Shown here one piece after another: positions 21,175 to 32,351 of a stretch of DNA of 64,000 bases. The notes beneath the pieces were generated by a model, which saw nothing but the letters and a program-made list of their open reading frames with translations, did not search any database and was not told the origin of the DNA. Both the position numbers and the translations under genes were made by a program. Where the stretch lies: NCBI GenBank assembly GCA_037355855.1, contig CM074765.1:3410001-3474000 (forward strand). Direction: 5' to 3'. The DNA comes from Pseudo-nitzschia pungens. Taxonomy: Eukaryota > Bacillariophyta > Bacillariophyceae > Bacillariales > Bacillariaceae. Position 1 is the stretch's first letter; each line of letters opens with the position of its first letter.

Positions 21175-22420
21175 TCAGTTATTCAATGGTGACATCCATA
21201 CCATTGGTGATTTTTGAATACTTCTTTTTGCATACTCTTGCCCATGCATAGGATGAGAAATATTCACACTGGAATCACAAAATATTGACTAGATTCATTC
21301 ACATATTTGATTTTACAGCAGTTTCTACTAAATGCTGCGGTACTGGGCCAAATATTAATTATTCAGTGGTGACATCCAAATTATTGGTGATTTTTGAATA
21401 CTTCTTTTTGCATACTCTTGCCCATGCATAGGATGAGAAATATTCACACTGGAATCACACAAATATTGGCCAGATTCATTCTGATATGTGATTTGGTACT
21501 TTTTTCTAGTGAATTTTCCAGTAGTGGACCAAATATTAATTATTCAGTGGTGACACCCAAATTATTGGTGATTTTTGAATACTTCTTTTTGAATAGTCTT
21601 CCCCATGCACAGGATGAGAAATATTCACACTGGAATCACACAACTATTGGCCAGATTCATTCTGATATGTGATTTGGTACTTTTTTCTAGCAAATTCCGC
21701 AGTAGTGGAACAAATATTAATTATTCTGTGGTGACACCCATACCATTGGTGATTTTTGAATACTTCTTTTTGAATAGTCTTGCCCATGCACAGGATGAGA
21801 AATATTCACACTGGAATCACACAACTATTGGCCGCATTCATTCAGATATGTGATTTGGTACTTTTTTCTAGTAAATTCCGCAGTAGTGGAACAAATATTA
21901 ATTATTCTGTGGTGACACCCAAATTATTGGTGATTTTTGAATACTTCTTTTTGCATACTCTTGCCCATGCACAGTATGAGGAATATTCACACTGGAATCA
22001 CACAACTATTGGCCAGATTCATTCCGATATGTGATTTGCTACTTATTTCTAGTGAATTCTGCAGTAGTTGACCAAATATTAATTATTCAGTGGTGACATC
22101 CAAATTATTGGTGATTTTTGAATACTTCTTTTTGCATACTCTTACCCATGCATAAGATGAGAAATATTCACACTGGAATCACACAAAGATTGGCCAGATT
22201 CATTCAGATATGTGATTTTACAGTATTTTCTAGTAAATTCCGCAGTACTGGGCCAACTACTAATTATTCAGTGGTGACATCCAAATTATTGGTGATTTTT
22301 GAATACTTCTTTTTGAATAGTCTTGCCCATGCATAGGATGAGAAATATTCACACTGGAATCACACAAAGAATGGCCAGATTCATTCAGATATTTGATTTG
22401 ATAGTATATTCACTGAGGTA
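21175..22420. repeat. about 180-bp tandem repeat array, about seven units
   Basis: The segment ATTGGTGATTTTTGAATACT recurs near 21205, 21387, 21566, 21748, 21928, 22108 and 22288, a spacing of about 180 bp. Units also share GATGAGAAATATTCACACTG and GATTCATTC..GATATGTGATTT. They differ by scattered substitutions, so the array is older than the 36-bp array. The array lies inside the 7-kb inverted-repeat element. Confidence 0.9.
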
Positions 22421-22739
22421 GTACTATTCTTGCTGCTTTTAGTAGTAGTACAGTTATACACTGCTGCTACATACTACTGCAGTGCGTAGGTAGTAGTACA
22501 TAAGAGGTAGTCCAAAATTATGGCGCAGCGGGGCTGGCTCTCTGTGGTTTAGGTGGCGCGCGATATCACCATCATCAGCTTTCTACTGGTTTCTACTATT
22601 ACTTCAGTACGGTACATACTACTAGTAGTAACTCTACTGCTATCATGTAGAAGAAATCAATTCTCAGCAAATAAATGCATGACAGAAAATGCATGTGTCG
22701 TAAATCTTACTTCACATAATTTTGGGTCGGAACGGAACA

Positions 22740-23030
22740 AGAAAGACGGCAACTGAAATATAATGAGATGGAAATGGTAAGTGAACCACATCAAGGTTGG
22801 AGGAGGTATTAATAATGGATTTTGATTCGTCTAACTGTGCATCATTGACTTGCCTGCTTGCTCCTGATAGGGAGGCGACCGCAACTGCTGATGAAATAGG
22901 ATGCAACGGCAAATGAAATATAATGCAACGGTGAGTGAAGCACATCAAGATCTGGGGTATTGATAATGGATTTCAATTGTTCTAATTCTGCATTGAGTTG
23001 CCTGCTTGCTACTGATAGGGAAGAATCAAC
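22740..23030. repeat. two diverged about 162-bp direct repeats
   Basis: TGAAATATAATG occurs near 22755 and 22914, and both copies continue with AGTGAA..CACATCAAG, ATTGATAATGGATTT-like and TTGCCTGCTTGCT..TGATAGGGA. Inside the 7-kb element. Short GATGCGA/GGGGCAACTGA repeats follow to about 23180. Confidence 0.7.
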
Positions 23031-23283
23031 TTTAATGCGACGGGGCAACTGAAAAATGATGTGAAAAATGATGCGAAAAATGATGCGACGGGGCAACTGA
23101 CACATATTGCGATCGCAAGACAAATATGATGGGATCGCAACTGACAAAATGATGCGATTGCAACTGATGAAATATGATGCGATGTGAGGAGACCTTTACT
23201 GGCAGTACAGATACCGGTATGGATGAAATTATCACGATGACCATTATTTAAAAATCGTTTGAACCAAAATTTGTGTGGTGTGC

Positions 23284-23590
23284 ATGAGGACGAAGACGAT
23301 CGGAGCAAAGAGCAACGACGATTTCAAGGACGACGAAGACGATCGAAGCGAAGAGCAACAACGATTTCAGAGAGGACGACGAAGCCAATCGAAGCGAAGA
23401 GCAACGACAATTTCAGAGAGGACGACGATTTCAGGGAGGACGACGAAGAGGAAGGCAATTTGGAGCGAAGAGCAATGACGACTTCAGGGAGGACGAAGAC
23501 GATCGAAGCGAGAAGCAACGACGACTTCAAGGACGACGCAGACAAGGACGATCGAAACGAAGAGCGACGACGATTTCAAGGACGACTTCT
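23284..23590. repeat. purine-rich about 45-bp tandem repeat
   Basis: Repeated GACGAAGACGATCG, GAAGCGAAGAGCAACGACGA and TTTCA.GGA.GACGAC words. An ORF through it is Arg/Glu/Asp-rich and is taken as a by-product of the repeat. Inside the 7-kb element. Confidence 0.75.
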
Positions 23591-24527
23591 TCTTTTAACG
23601 AACCAAAATTTGTGTGTGCGTGTGTGAGAAAATTGAACAGAGAATAAACAATTATTAGAGTAGTATCAATATTTATCAAAAGAAAGACTTATATTTTGCA
23701 TCATAGTGTTTCAAAATTTTTTTTCATGGGGGTCGCGATTCCTGGGCTTCGGGTAATAATTGTGATTTTTGTGATGAATTTCTTGAGGGGTGTGATGGGA
23801 AATACTTTGTGTCGGGATGAGAAATAAATTTTTGGGAGTGAATTTCTGCAACAGTCTCATAATATATAATGATGGTAGGGTCGGTAATAATGAGTCAGAT
23901 TGAAAAAAAAATTGGGTCGAGTTTGAATTTTATTTTTTTTTCTCGTATTTTCTCGTAATTGAGGTAGTAACTGGGTCGCGATTGGGGTTGCGAATCGCGA
24001 GAGAGCTAGGAATCGAGCTACGTCAAAATGAGCCAGGAATAAATCGCGACCCCCCTAAATAAATTCTTGGGAGGGGTCGCGAACCAGTTTTCGGACGTTG
24101 CAACCATCCACCTTGTCAGGAAGCAGTATGGTATGCAGCACCTGCACCCCCGGTGCAGCCATACCAAAGAGAGGCTGCTCTCCTAGTACGAGCCTGGCTT
24201 ACTGGATCTTAGGGTTGTTTCCACTTTGTTTCCACTTTGTCCTCTGTTCCTGCTTCTCATCATGTCCCATCCCTTTTGATACTGGGTCTTCTCCCATTAT
24301 CTTCCTTGTTCCCATCTCACTTTCTCTCAACTCCCTATTTTGTGGGACTTGTTTTGTTCCTTTCCCTGTCTGATGTTCAAGGTTTGTTTGAAAATTTGTT
24401 GTTCTACCACTTGGGGTCCTGACTCTCTGATGGAGGCGACGTTAAAGTCTGGTTACAGACTGAGTAATTTAGTATCACCTTTGGTGATTAAAGTTATTTA
24501 AATACGTATATTACTACTACAACTACT

Positions 24528-25475
24528 ACTAGTTAATCCTTCTTCTTTTCAACAACAACATCACTACTACGCCTTGGACCATTGTTGTTGCTCATCAATT
24601 GGAAGACGAAAGCCATGCGAGGAATCATTCTACTAGTAGTAGTAGTAGTAATCATCATAATCAAAATCATAATCTTGACTGTTGTTAGAAACGATAAGAA
24701 TAATACCACCAGCACCAGCACCAGCAGCACCAACAAGAAACAGAAAGAAGACCAAGTATTCCTCTAGTTTGACTTCTGGTGGACCAGCACCAATGCAAAA
24801 CTCAATGTTTGTTCTGATACTCTTGTGGCTAGTATCACTGCACCAGCACAGCCCAATCATAGTAATAGTGCTAGCAGGGTCTTCAAAGACTTAGTTCAGA
24901 ATGAATGTAGCAATCCAGATGCAGGCTCTTGTTGTTTCTTGAACAACTTTTTCAGAACAAAACTGCATCTCCATACCTGTAGTACTAGTACTAGTACTAG
25001 TGATCTCAAAGAGTATGGAGCAAAAACAGTGAAAGGAGTATTAGTAGTAGATTTGTGCTGGTGGGATTACATTTACAACTGTATTGTGTTCTTTTCTGGT
25101 AGGAACCATTTTTTTGTTGCTTTCTTGCAGGGGCAAGTTTCAGCAGTTTCCAATTCTCGTTGTGCATCACATTGTATCTTACTCCTTTTAGTTTCATGTC
25201 ACAATGGATACCCCAAAACGTGCTACTACTACTACTATCACCACTACTACCATAAGTTAGTACGGTATCTCTAATCAACAGTACCAGTTTCTTGTACTAC
25301 AACTTCGTACTACTTCTTCGTAGTACCGTATGTACCATGATCTTCCGTTTTTCTTTCCAAGAAAATGCGTAATGATATCTTACCGTAATTACGGTAAAAA
25401 CCTTGCGCACTGTATTTTTTTTAAAATTTCCACCTTGCATTACACTTCGAAACAATAAAGTTGAGTCTGACAATA
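24528..25475. other. intergenic region after the split LINE
   Basis: Contains TAG/TAC runs (about 24632-24650, 25221-25240), ACCAGC repeats near 24707-24735 and CTAGTA runs near 24981-25000. No convincing coding sequence. Confidence 0.45.
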
Positions 25476-26900
25476 CGTAAGGGTTTAGTCACTAATTCCG
25501 TCTGCTTTTTGTATACAGGTTATGAGCCAAAGCAACAGCGAAAGCCCCACTGTTTGCTGTAACTCTGCTGATAACTCTTAGACATCAGCTTGGACACTAA
25601 TGACAGAAATTGCAAGGTCGTAAGCTTTCCAATGATACCCAATAAGCTTATTCTTGCGTGCCTGACCTTTTCCTACATCGGGCCACAAAATTTGCTTGAA
25701 AACTCGAGAAAAACTCCATTTCAACAACCACAGCAACAAGGACCTGTCTCAACCCCCTTTCTCCATAACCAACTGTGTTGTAATTATACCATTCTAGCTC
25801 AAGCATCTACACTATCAGAGGAAGAAGACCTGCAAGTTTCGAATCGATTGGAGCACTTGGAACGCAGAATTGGACTGGGAAGCAGCACCAAAAATTGCTT
25901 CTTTTTTCCGGTCGAAAAACTCCCCTGGTCCAAACTACGTTGAAAATTAATATCTCTGTCCCCACTTCATCGATTTGGACCGGACCACTTCATACAGCTC
26001 TATTATATCAAGAAGGAGAAGGCCTCCAATTTGCGGATCAATTGGATGTGTCGGTTTTGAGAATCAAACTGTAAACTGAGCACACTCCCCCTAAAGAAGT
26101 ACAAGCAAAAACCGGTCAAACTACGGCGAAAATTAATATCTCAGTACCCACTCCATCGATTCCAACTGGACCACTTTGTAACACTCTATTATATCAAGAA
26201 GGACAACCCATCCAATTTTTGGATCGATACAAACGCTCGTTGTTAAGAATCAAACGGTATAACAAGCACAGGTCGGTTGAAAATCTGAAAGCAAAAACCG
26301 GTCCGTCCGAAAACTGGTTCGTGACCCGTCGCGACCAATGGCGACCCGAACGCAACCCAAACGCGACTTTTCTCAGAAAAACGCGAACCCATTTTTTTTT
26401 CGCAACCTTTTTTCCATTATTCTCAACTATATTTCTCCTTTTTCTCAAACCCCCCAACGTTTCGAGAAAAATGTTCTGATCTAGACCCTGATATTCAGTC
26501 CCTTGTCACCCTTTCATTCCATCTTACACATTTGACACATTCGACTCCATATAACAAATAATTTTTAATCAGATTTACTTCAATCACACAAAAGTGTTCC
26601 GTCGCGCACCATTGTAAGCCTTTTTTTTTCTGTGGTGTCACGTCACATACCCTGGCATCAAAGCCTCCCTCCTTCGCATCGCATCACAACAAAAAATAGT
26701 TTTTGGATGTCAAACTACGACGAAAATTAATATCTCTGTTCCCACTCTATCAATTCGGACCGTACCACTTCATACAGATCTATTATACCAAGAAGGACAA
26801 TCCCTCCAATATTGGATTCATTGGACCTGTCTTTTTTGAGAAATGGACTGTACACTGAGCTCACTCCCCCTACAGAACAGCAAGCAAATACACGTGAAAC
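25476..26900. mobile_element. diverged copy B of MITE family 2, inverted relative to copy A, with an insertion
   Basis: Starts near TACG at 25474 with GGGTTTAGT..CTAA, a diverged form of the copy A end. The region 25490-25760 is the reverse complement of 16200-16450 with substitutions. The internal unit ACTACG.CGAAAATTAATATC appears near 25934, 26121 and 26716; the last spacing becomes about 188 bp once the 406-bp insertion at 26304-26709 is removed, which links all three units into one copy. The far end could not be placed exactly. Confidence 0.6.
26304..26709. mobile_element. 406-bp short relative of the 7-kb inverted-repeat element
   Basis: Begins CGTCCGAAAACTGGTTCG and for about 290 bp follows the left arm of the 17111-24097 element (for example ATGTTCTGATCTAGACCCTG). 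Its right end, read inward, is CATCCAAAAACTATTT, an imperfect match to the left end. It is flanked by TC on both sides (26302-26303 and 26710-26711), a 2-bp target duplication. It lacks all the tandem arrays. Confidence 0.7.
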
Positions 26901-28567
26901 TAATGGAAATTTTCCAGAAAAGTTTTTTTTCCATAATGTTCCTGGACCTTCCGGAACAAAGTTAGTTTTCAATGCGCGGACCGCGTGATTTTCGTATTCC
27001 AATTAGTCATTTTGAGGGTATCCCCTCAAATTTATTATCTCCCCAAAGAAACTCGCATTTTTTGGGATCGAAAAAAGAACGGATTTTTATGGTACTAAAA
27101 AACTCGCATTTTTGCTCTTGAAAAAAAACACGTATATACAGCCATAAACGCGAGTTTTCAACAGAAATTAGCAGAAAAATGCAAGTTGATCAATTTTCAA
27201 CCAATTCAAATCATTCTTTTTGGGTTAAACTCTCCTCAACTACGCCCTTATGCTTGGTTAGACACTAGTTATATCAGTGGTATTGGTCTACTTTTCATTG
27301 GGACTTGAACAGGGACTGTCCCGCCCTGCAAATGTGATTTCACCGCATGAAAGGGTTCCACCTGGCATTTGAACCTTGGGGAAGGTTCTTTCGAAAGCTG
27401 AGACACTGAATTTTTGTCTAGGTATAGGCGATATAAACAAGAAGAGAGTTCTTGTACCTTCAGTTGTGTTCCAAAGAGACCCTTTTTATAGCCCGGGTGG
27501 GGTGTCCCATTTGTTGTTATGGTCTACAGGGGACCCAATGTACGCTAAAAATGGAGTTTTTGCTTTTTTTTTCGATCGCGCATTCGATCGAGTTTTTTTT
27601 TGTGTGTGTTCTTACACAGTGAAAAAAACAACGTGCAAAAAACGTGCAAAAACACGTGCTTTTCTCTCTCAACAGTTCATGTGCACCTCTTTTCGATCGA
27701 CTGCTCTATTCATTCTTTGTTGCTGTTGCACCTCTCTCTATTGCACCTCTCCGTTGATTGCTTTTTTTTGTCCACCGACCACTCTCTCTCGTCATTGGTG
27801 ACAAGAAGCACTGTGTCGCATGAGTAGAAAGTGTACTGGAACCGGACGCCATCGTGGTTCTTTTCACAATCGTCGAAAGGGAAAGGTAACTTACGAATTG
27901 ACGATCGATCAATTGATCTTCAACTGACACACTCTTTTTTTTCGTCCGGACCTCTCTCTGTTGGCAGCAATGACAGGGAGGATACAAGCAGACAGGTAGA
28001 TGGAGTACTGGGATGGCGTCTCCCGTAATACTCTACACAACAATCAACTGGGAAAGGCAACAACGAAAGATGGCGCGGACACAGATGAGAACAACAAAAG
28101 ATGGCGCGGACCCTTCTCTCTTGTCCATGACGTCAAGGACTACACAGGCCCCACAGTACAGATGCTACTGGATTCCAATACCAGTGTCATACTCTACACG
28201 GCAATCAACTGGGAGAGGCAACAAAAAGCGGCGTGTTTGATCAATCGATCGACAAAAGCGGCGCGTTTGATCCACCGTTCGATCCACCTCCTTTCCATCG
28301 ACGCCGGGCCCGACCTGTACAACTTGGTATTGCTGTACACACCCCAAGCTTGGGAAAACATGGCGCGGACTAGCAGGGGCTAGCAGGCGCCAGCAGGCAA
28401 GGCAACAACAACAGCAGGAGCAGTAACACCAACAGCAGCAACAACAGAAGGAACAACAGCAACGCCCGAACATCGACAATCAACCATTCTTTGTCTCTTC
28501 TCTCATAATTTTGCAGATCCTACTACTCTGAATAACAAGAATATACATCCAACAACAATCTACAACG
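26901..28567. other. region upstream of the mariner transposase
   Basis: No supported gene. A/T-rich with a repeated ACTCGCATTTTT word near 27050 and 27100. A partial duplication lies at about 28027-28064 and 28188-28225 (ATACTCTACAC..CAATCAACTGGGA.AGGCAACAA). AGC-rich repeats occupy 28380-28460. The left inverted repeat expected for the mariner element could not be identified. Confidence 0.4.
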
Positions 28568-30199
28568 ATGCGATTTGCAACTGGATTAGAAGCCCTACTG
28601 CTTGCGTTCCAGCGCATGTCCCTTGAGGAGGGGAGCGAAACGTCCGATCTGTCCGATCCAGACACGTCTGATACTGAGATGGACGTGTCCCTGGATACAA
28701 GTGGATCCGGTTCTGACGAGAGTACCACCGACGCTTCGGTTGCATCCAGTGGTACTTTGGACAACGAGGAGGGTAGCTCGCGAAGAAGAACCAACCGCAA
28801 CCTAACCAACAGCGAGCGACTTGCCATGCTGCTGATCCTGGTACAGCACCAAGCACCGGCGTCACCGGGTAAGCTGAACAGGAAGGCTACCAGGCTTGCT
28901 GCTGATGCCTACAACGTGTCCCTTGTCACTTGCAGAAGGATCTGGAAGCGCTACCTGGAGACTAGATCTGAAGAGGAGCCTGGCGGCGATGTGTCCAACA
29001 ACCGTAGCAACTCCGGAAGAAGGGCCCGAGCCTTGGACGTGCTGGAATGGATCAGGTCTGTCCCCATCAACAGACGAGGTGACTTGCGGAGTCTAGCCGA
29101 GGCTACTGGTGGTATTCCCAAGACCACCTTGTTCCGTCTCTTTGGGAAGGGAAAGTTGCGGAGGTTCACTGGGACGGTGAAGCCAGTTCTGACGGAAGCG
29201 AACAAGCTTGAGCGAGTCCAATTTGCCCTCTCGCACATCGACGAAGCTGGGAACTTCGATCCCTTCTACAATACGGTCCACCTAGACGAAAAATGGTATT
29301 ACTTGAAGAGACTGACACAGGGGACATACCTGCTACCTGACAAGGCGGATCCTGTGTCAAAATGCAAGTCGAAACGGTTCCGAACAAAGGTTATGTTCCT
29401 TTGTGCCGTGGCTCGTCCAAGGTACGACCATCACGCCAATTTGTGGTTCGATGGGAAGATTGGAACCTGGGCTTTTGTCTGCAGAGAGCCTGCTCAGCGG
29501 AGCTCTAGCAACCGTCCTTGTGGCACCATGGTCACGAAGAACAAGAATGTTGACTGTGCCGAGTACAAACGGATGTTGCTCGAGAAGGTCCTTCCAGCAA
29601 TCTACGAGAAATGGCCTAACCGGAACGAGTCTATTATCCTCCAAGAAGACAACGCCAAGCCTCACCATGCGAGTATTAGGGCTGCTGTCCGTGAGAAAGC
29701 CTTGGCTGACAGTTGGAACATTTCCGTAAAGCCTCAGCCGCCGAACAGTCCTGATTTCAATGTGCTCGACCTGGGCTTCTTCACCTCCATCCAGAACTTG
29801 CAGTACAAGGAGCGTACACCTCGTGACATTGACGGTCTTATCAGGACTGTTGAAACTGCATTTCAGAAGACTCACCGCAATACATTGAACGATGTGTTCT
29901 TGTCGTTGCAGTGTTGCTTGGAAGATTCTTTGTCGGTTGGTGGCGACAACACCTACAAGCTCCGTCATATGGGAAAGGATTGTCTGCGCCGAGAGGGTAG
30001 ACTCCCTATTTCTATTGCTTGCGACCCAGCTAATATTGCTAAGGGACGTGAGATCCTGGCTGCAGCTGCAGCTGCAGCTGCTGCTGCTAGTAGTACTAGT
30101 AACAATCGCCGTGGTGCTACCAATCGCCGCAACGCTGCTGCTAGCAATACTAGTGCAACTAGTAGTACTAGTAACACTCGTACTAGTAGCAAAAATTAG
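28568..30199 (+). CDS. mariner-like transposase, DD39D type
   Basis: A 543-residue intact ORF. After an acidic Ser/Thr/Asp N-terminus (1-75), a helix-turn-helix region (about 80-215; LNRKATRLAADAYNVS, IPKTTLFRLFGKGKL) precedes the DDE domain. Catalytic aspartates: D240 (HLDEKWYY), D361 (LQEDNAKPHH) and D401 (NSPDFNVLDLGFF), with 39 residues between the last two. DD39D with LDLGFF is the signature of plant-type mariner-like elements, also known in stramenopiles. The C-terminus ends in an Ala run and Ser/Thr/Asn repeats. The start at 28568 is the first in-frame Met; a second Met lies at residue 17. Transposase activity is likely since nothing is broken. A 686-bp MITE begins 34 bp after the stop; the transposase's own inverted repeats were not found. 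Confidence 0.85.
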   Translation: MRFATGLEALLLAFQRMSLEEGSETSDLSDPDTSDTEMDVSLDTSGSGSDESTTDASVASSGTLDNEEGSSRRRTNRNLTNSERLAMLLILVQHQAPASPGKLNRKATRLAADAYNVSLVTCRRIWKRYLETRSEEEPGGDVSNNRSNSGRRARALDVLEWIRSVPINRRGDLRSLAEATGGIPKTTLFRLFGKGKLRRFTGTVKPVLTEANKLERVQFALSHIDEAGNFDPFYNTVHLDEKWYYLKRLTQGTYLLPDKADPVSKCKSKRFRTKVMFLCAVARPRYDHHANLWFDGKIGTWAFVCREPAQRSSSNRPCGTMVTKNKNVDCAEYKRMLLEKVLPAIYEKWPNRNESIILQEDNAKPHHASIRAAVREKALADSWNISVKPQPPNSPDFNVLDLGFFTSIQNLQYKERTPRDIDGLIRTVETAFQKTHRNTLNDVFLSLQCCLEDSLSVGGDNTYKLRHMGKDCLRREGRLPISIACDPANIAKGREILAAAAAAAAAASSTSNNRRGATNRRNAAASNTSATSSTSNTRTSSKN

Positions 30200-30233
30200 G
30201 TGTACCGTAGTAGCACGGAATAGCCATGGTGTA

Positions 30234-30919
30234 CCCGTCAAAAACTAAAATGAATCACGTCGAGTGACAGCATCTTTGCCTCACTATCTGACCAAATACC
30301 TCCTCCCAGTAACGGAAACCTCCTCAACGAAAGTTACAACCTATTCGTAAACACTATAAACCGACTGTTTGCAACAACTCCTGTTGAAATCAGTGACTTA
30401 CATCCATAGCTTTGGCCCCCTGTAGTTAGTGGTTTTTTCAAAAAATGGCCAAAAATTGATTCATCATGGTTAATGTAGACACTGGTACATTTTCTACACG
30501 GGACCATACGATCGAGTGACAGCATCTACATTTTCTACACGCCGAGTGACAGCATGTTGAACCAACGAAAAAAAACTGAATTCGAAACGAAACGAAAAAA
30601 ATGAGTTCTGTTTTTTGCTATGCGCGCTTTTTACTGCGCGCAAGCTGGAAAACCTGGAAAACCATGCCGGCTCGATGCTGTCACTCAAAAACACACAATT
30701 TTTGGCCCAATTTCTGTATTCTGGAGCTTACTAAGGGAAGAATAAGCAATGTTGTTTAAAAGTGAATATAGAGCATTGTAGAGTAGAGTGTTAGCTAACA
30801 GACGATGTCTTTAGTTTGAACAGAGGTGGTGTATGCAAGGAGATATTCCAAAAAGCAAAGATGCTGTCACTCGACATGATTCATTATGGTAAACGTGATT
30901 CATTTTAGTTTTCGACGGG
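30234..30919. mobile_element. 686-bp MITE with TA target duplication (family 1, copy 1)
   Basis: Left end CCCGTCAAAAACTAAAATGA after TA (30232-30233); right end is its inverse complement with one mismatch, followed by TA (30920-30921). The word GAGTGACAGCAT recurs in both orientations across the element, near 30263, 30514, 30544, 30676 and 30864. A second copy lies inverted at 45603-46275. No coding capacity. TA duplications suggest mobilisation by a Tc1/mariner transposase. Confidence 0.85.
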
Positions 30920-30921
30920 TA

Positions 30922-32351
30922 CTCGTACGCATTCCTGTTAATTTATTTTAAAGTTTTCATTTTCGTGGTACATTTTCTACTTATTTCTACGGTAGACGTT
31001 CAGTTAATAGGAACGCGCACATATCGGTCATAGTTCAGTTATTTCAGAACAGAGGAAGTAGTATTTAACTTACCCTTTTTTCATCCAATAATTTATAGAC
31101 TAGTCCGGTTACGTCGTAAGCTTTACATTTTTTGGCCAGTTCATCACATTTGGATCATCCGATGCTTTACTACTACGTACTTATTACATGCGATGCGTGT
31201 CAATTTATTGTTTCTAAGAATTTATTTAATTCCCTTTCGTCGTGAATGTTTTTTCGTTTATGGCGCCAAACATTACATTTTCGCAAGCAGTAAGTAATTA
31301 AGGTAAGCTTATTCCTCCTCTTCTTCAAACTTGCTTTGTTTTTTGTTTCTCCAGCAGTCACCGTACGTGTGCAAAAATACTTTTGACAAAACACGTCTGG
31401 TCGTGTTTCATTTTAATTTTTCGCTCTTTCCATTCCAGACGTATGATTGAAAAGGAAGTAAGATACGAAGTACCGTAGAAACTAGAAACACGTCTTTTTC
31501 ATATGAGCATGAATACCGTAGTATCTGAATTTCCAAAGTAATCTCGCGAACGTTGGGGATGATTGATTGACAGGAGGAGGCCAATTCAATGACGTCATCA
31601 ATATGTATTATCATTTCTGCAATCATAACTATCCATAGAAGATTTCCGCTAAGACGCGCACAAAATGTATGCGGTATTGGTTTCGCATACATACTTCAAC
31701 CAAGAAGAACTTTTTGATTGGATTTGGCTGGATCTATCATTTACTGGCTTCCCATATAAGAAATTCTCTTTCAGTACATTCTGTTGCCAATTGTGTATAG
31801 ACGGCCCTAATAATAAGGTTCTGGACCTTCCTTCCTTCCATAGAACATTTCTTCAATATCAATTAATAGCCTACAGACTTCGCCATCGAACAGTTCTTCT
31901 CTTCTTTTTTTTCTTTAATCATAATCAGCAACACGAGGAAGGCTTTAACTTAAAAATCATGTCGGAACGAATACTGTAATCGTACGGTACGTTTGTCGCA
32001 TGCAAATAATTAAAGAGACCATCTTGTTTACTCTTCGTGAGTTCTTTAAGTAAAAACTGTATTTTTTTTCGAATGTTCGACGTTGCAATCAACAAAAAAT
32101 GAACAATAGTTGAAAATGCGAGGTTTACCTGTACCCGTACGGAAGTGATCAACTGAACTAATTCGCTCACAAGATCATGTTGGAAGGGTGCGACCAGTGA
32201 ATTCTGTTGTGTACCATCGAGCCAGAACATTCTCAAAAAAACCCTTCTTCACCACAAATCGTTTTACACACCCAAACCAACACCTTAGCTTCTTTCAGGA
32301 ACCAAGATCATTCCATCCTCATCAGTAACGTCAATAACTACTACTACCACC
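30922..32351. other. intergenic region without recognised gene
   Basis: A/T-rich sequence with only short, low-character ORFs. A word TGGTACATTTTCTAC near 30967 repeats one present inside MITE family 1. Nothing else recognised. Confidence 0.4.

Larger units (their letters stand above)
17111..24097. mobile_element. 6,987-bp noncoding element with 24-bp perfect terminal inverted repeats, carrying tandem arrays
   Basis: Both ends begin, reading inward, CGTCCGAAAACTGGTTCGCG and continue ACCC, a perfect 24-bp inverted repeat. The element interrupts the LINE and is flanked by TT at 17109-17110 and 24098-24099, where an intact LINE has a single TT, so the target duplication is 2 bp. Subterminal sequence holds repeated TCGCGACC words on both sides. 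Between the arms lie several unrelated tandem arrays: about 36 bp (17415-19866), about 38 bp (20042-20335), about 180 bp (21175-22420), about 162 bp (22740-23030) and purine-rich about 45 bp (23284-23590). No transposase ORF is present, so mobilisation must have come from elsewhere. A 406-bp relative at 26304-26709 shares the left about 290 bp and the termini. The superfamily is not assigned. Confidence 0.8.
16956..24511 (+). mobile_element. 5'-truncated LINE copy, split by a 7-kb insertion
   Basis: The first part (16956-17110) encodes the last residues of the LINE protein also present at 56-60 kb (for example SLDASISSELAIG and GYTLTAKRQWL). The second part (24098-24511) resumes with ATIHLVRKQY, then matches the 3' UTR of that LINE, including AAAGTTATTTAAATACGTAT near the end. 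The copy is bounded by a 16-bp direct repeat, TACTACTACAACTACT, at 16940-16955 and 24512-24527, a typical LINE target-site duplication. Removing 17111-24097 and one TT restores continuity. The piece is about 0.57 kb, cannot encode a working reverse transcriptase, and has an in-frame TAG after RLLS in the second part. Confidence 0.85.

Noticed and set aside
30200..30919. MITE family 1 copy as the 3' end of the mariner element
   Set aside because: The MITE has its own complete pair of termini and TA flanks, and no matching terminus was found upstream of the transposase.
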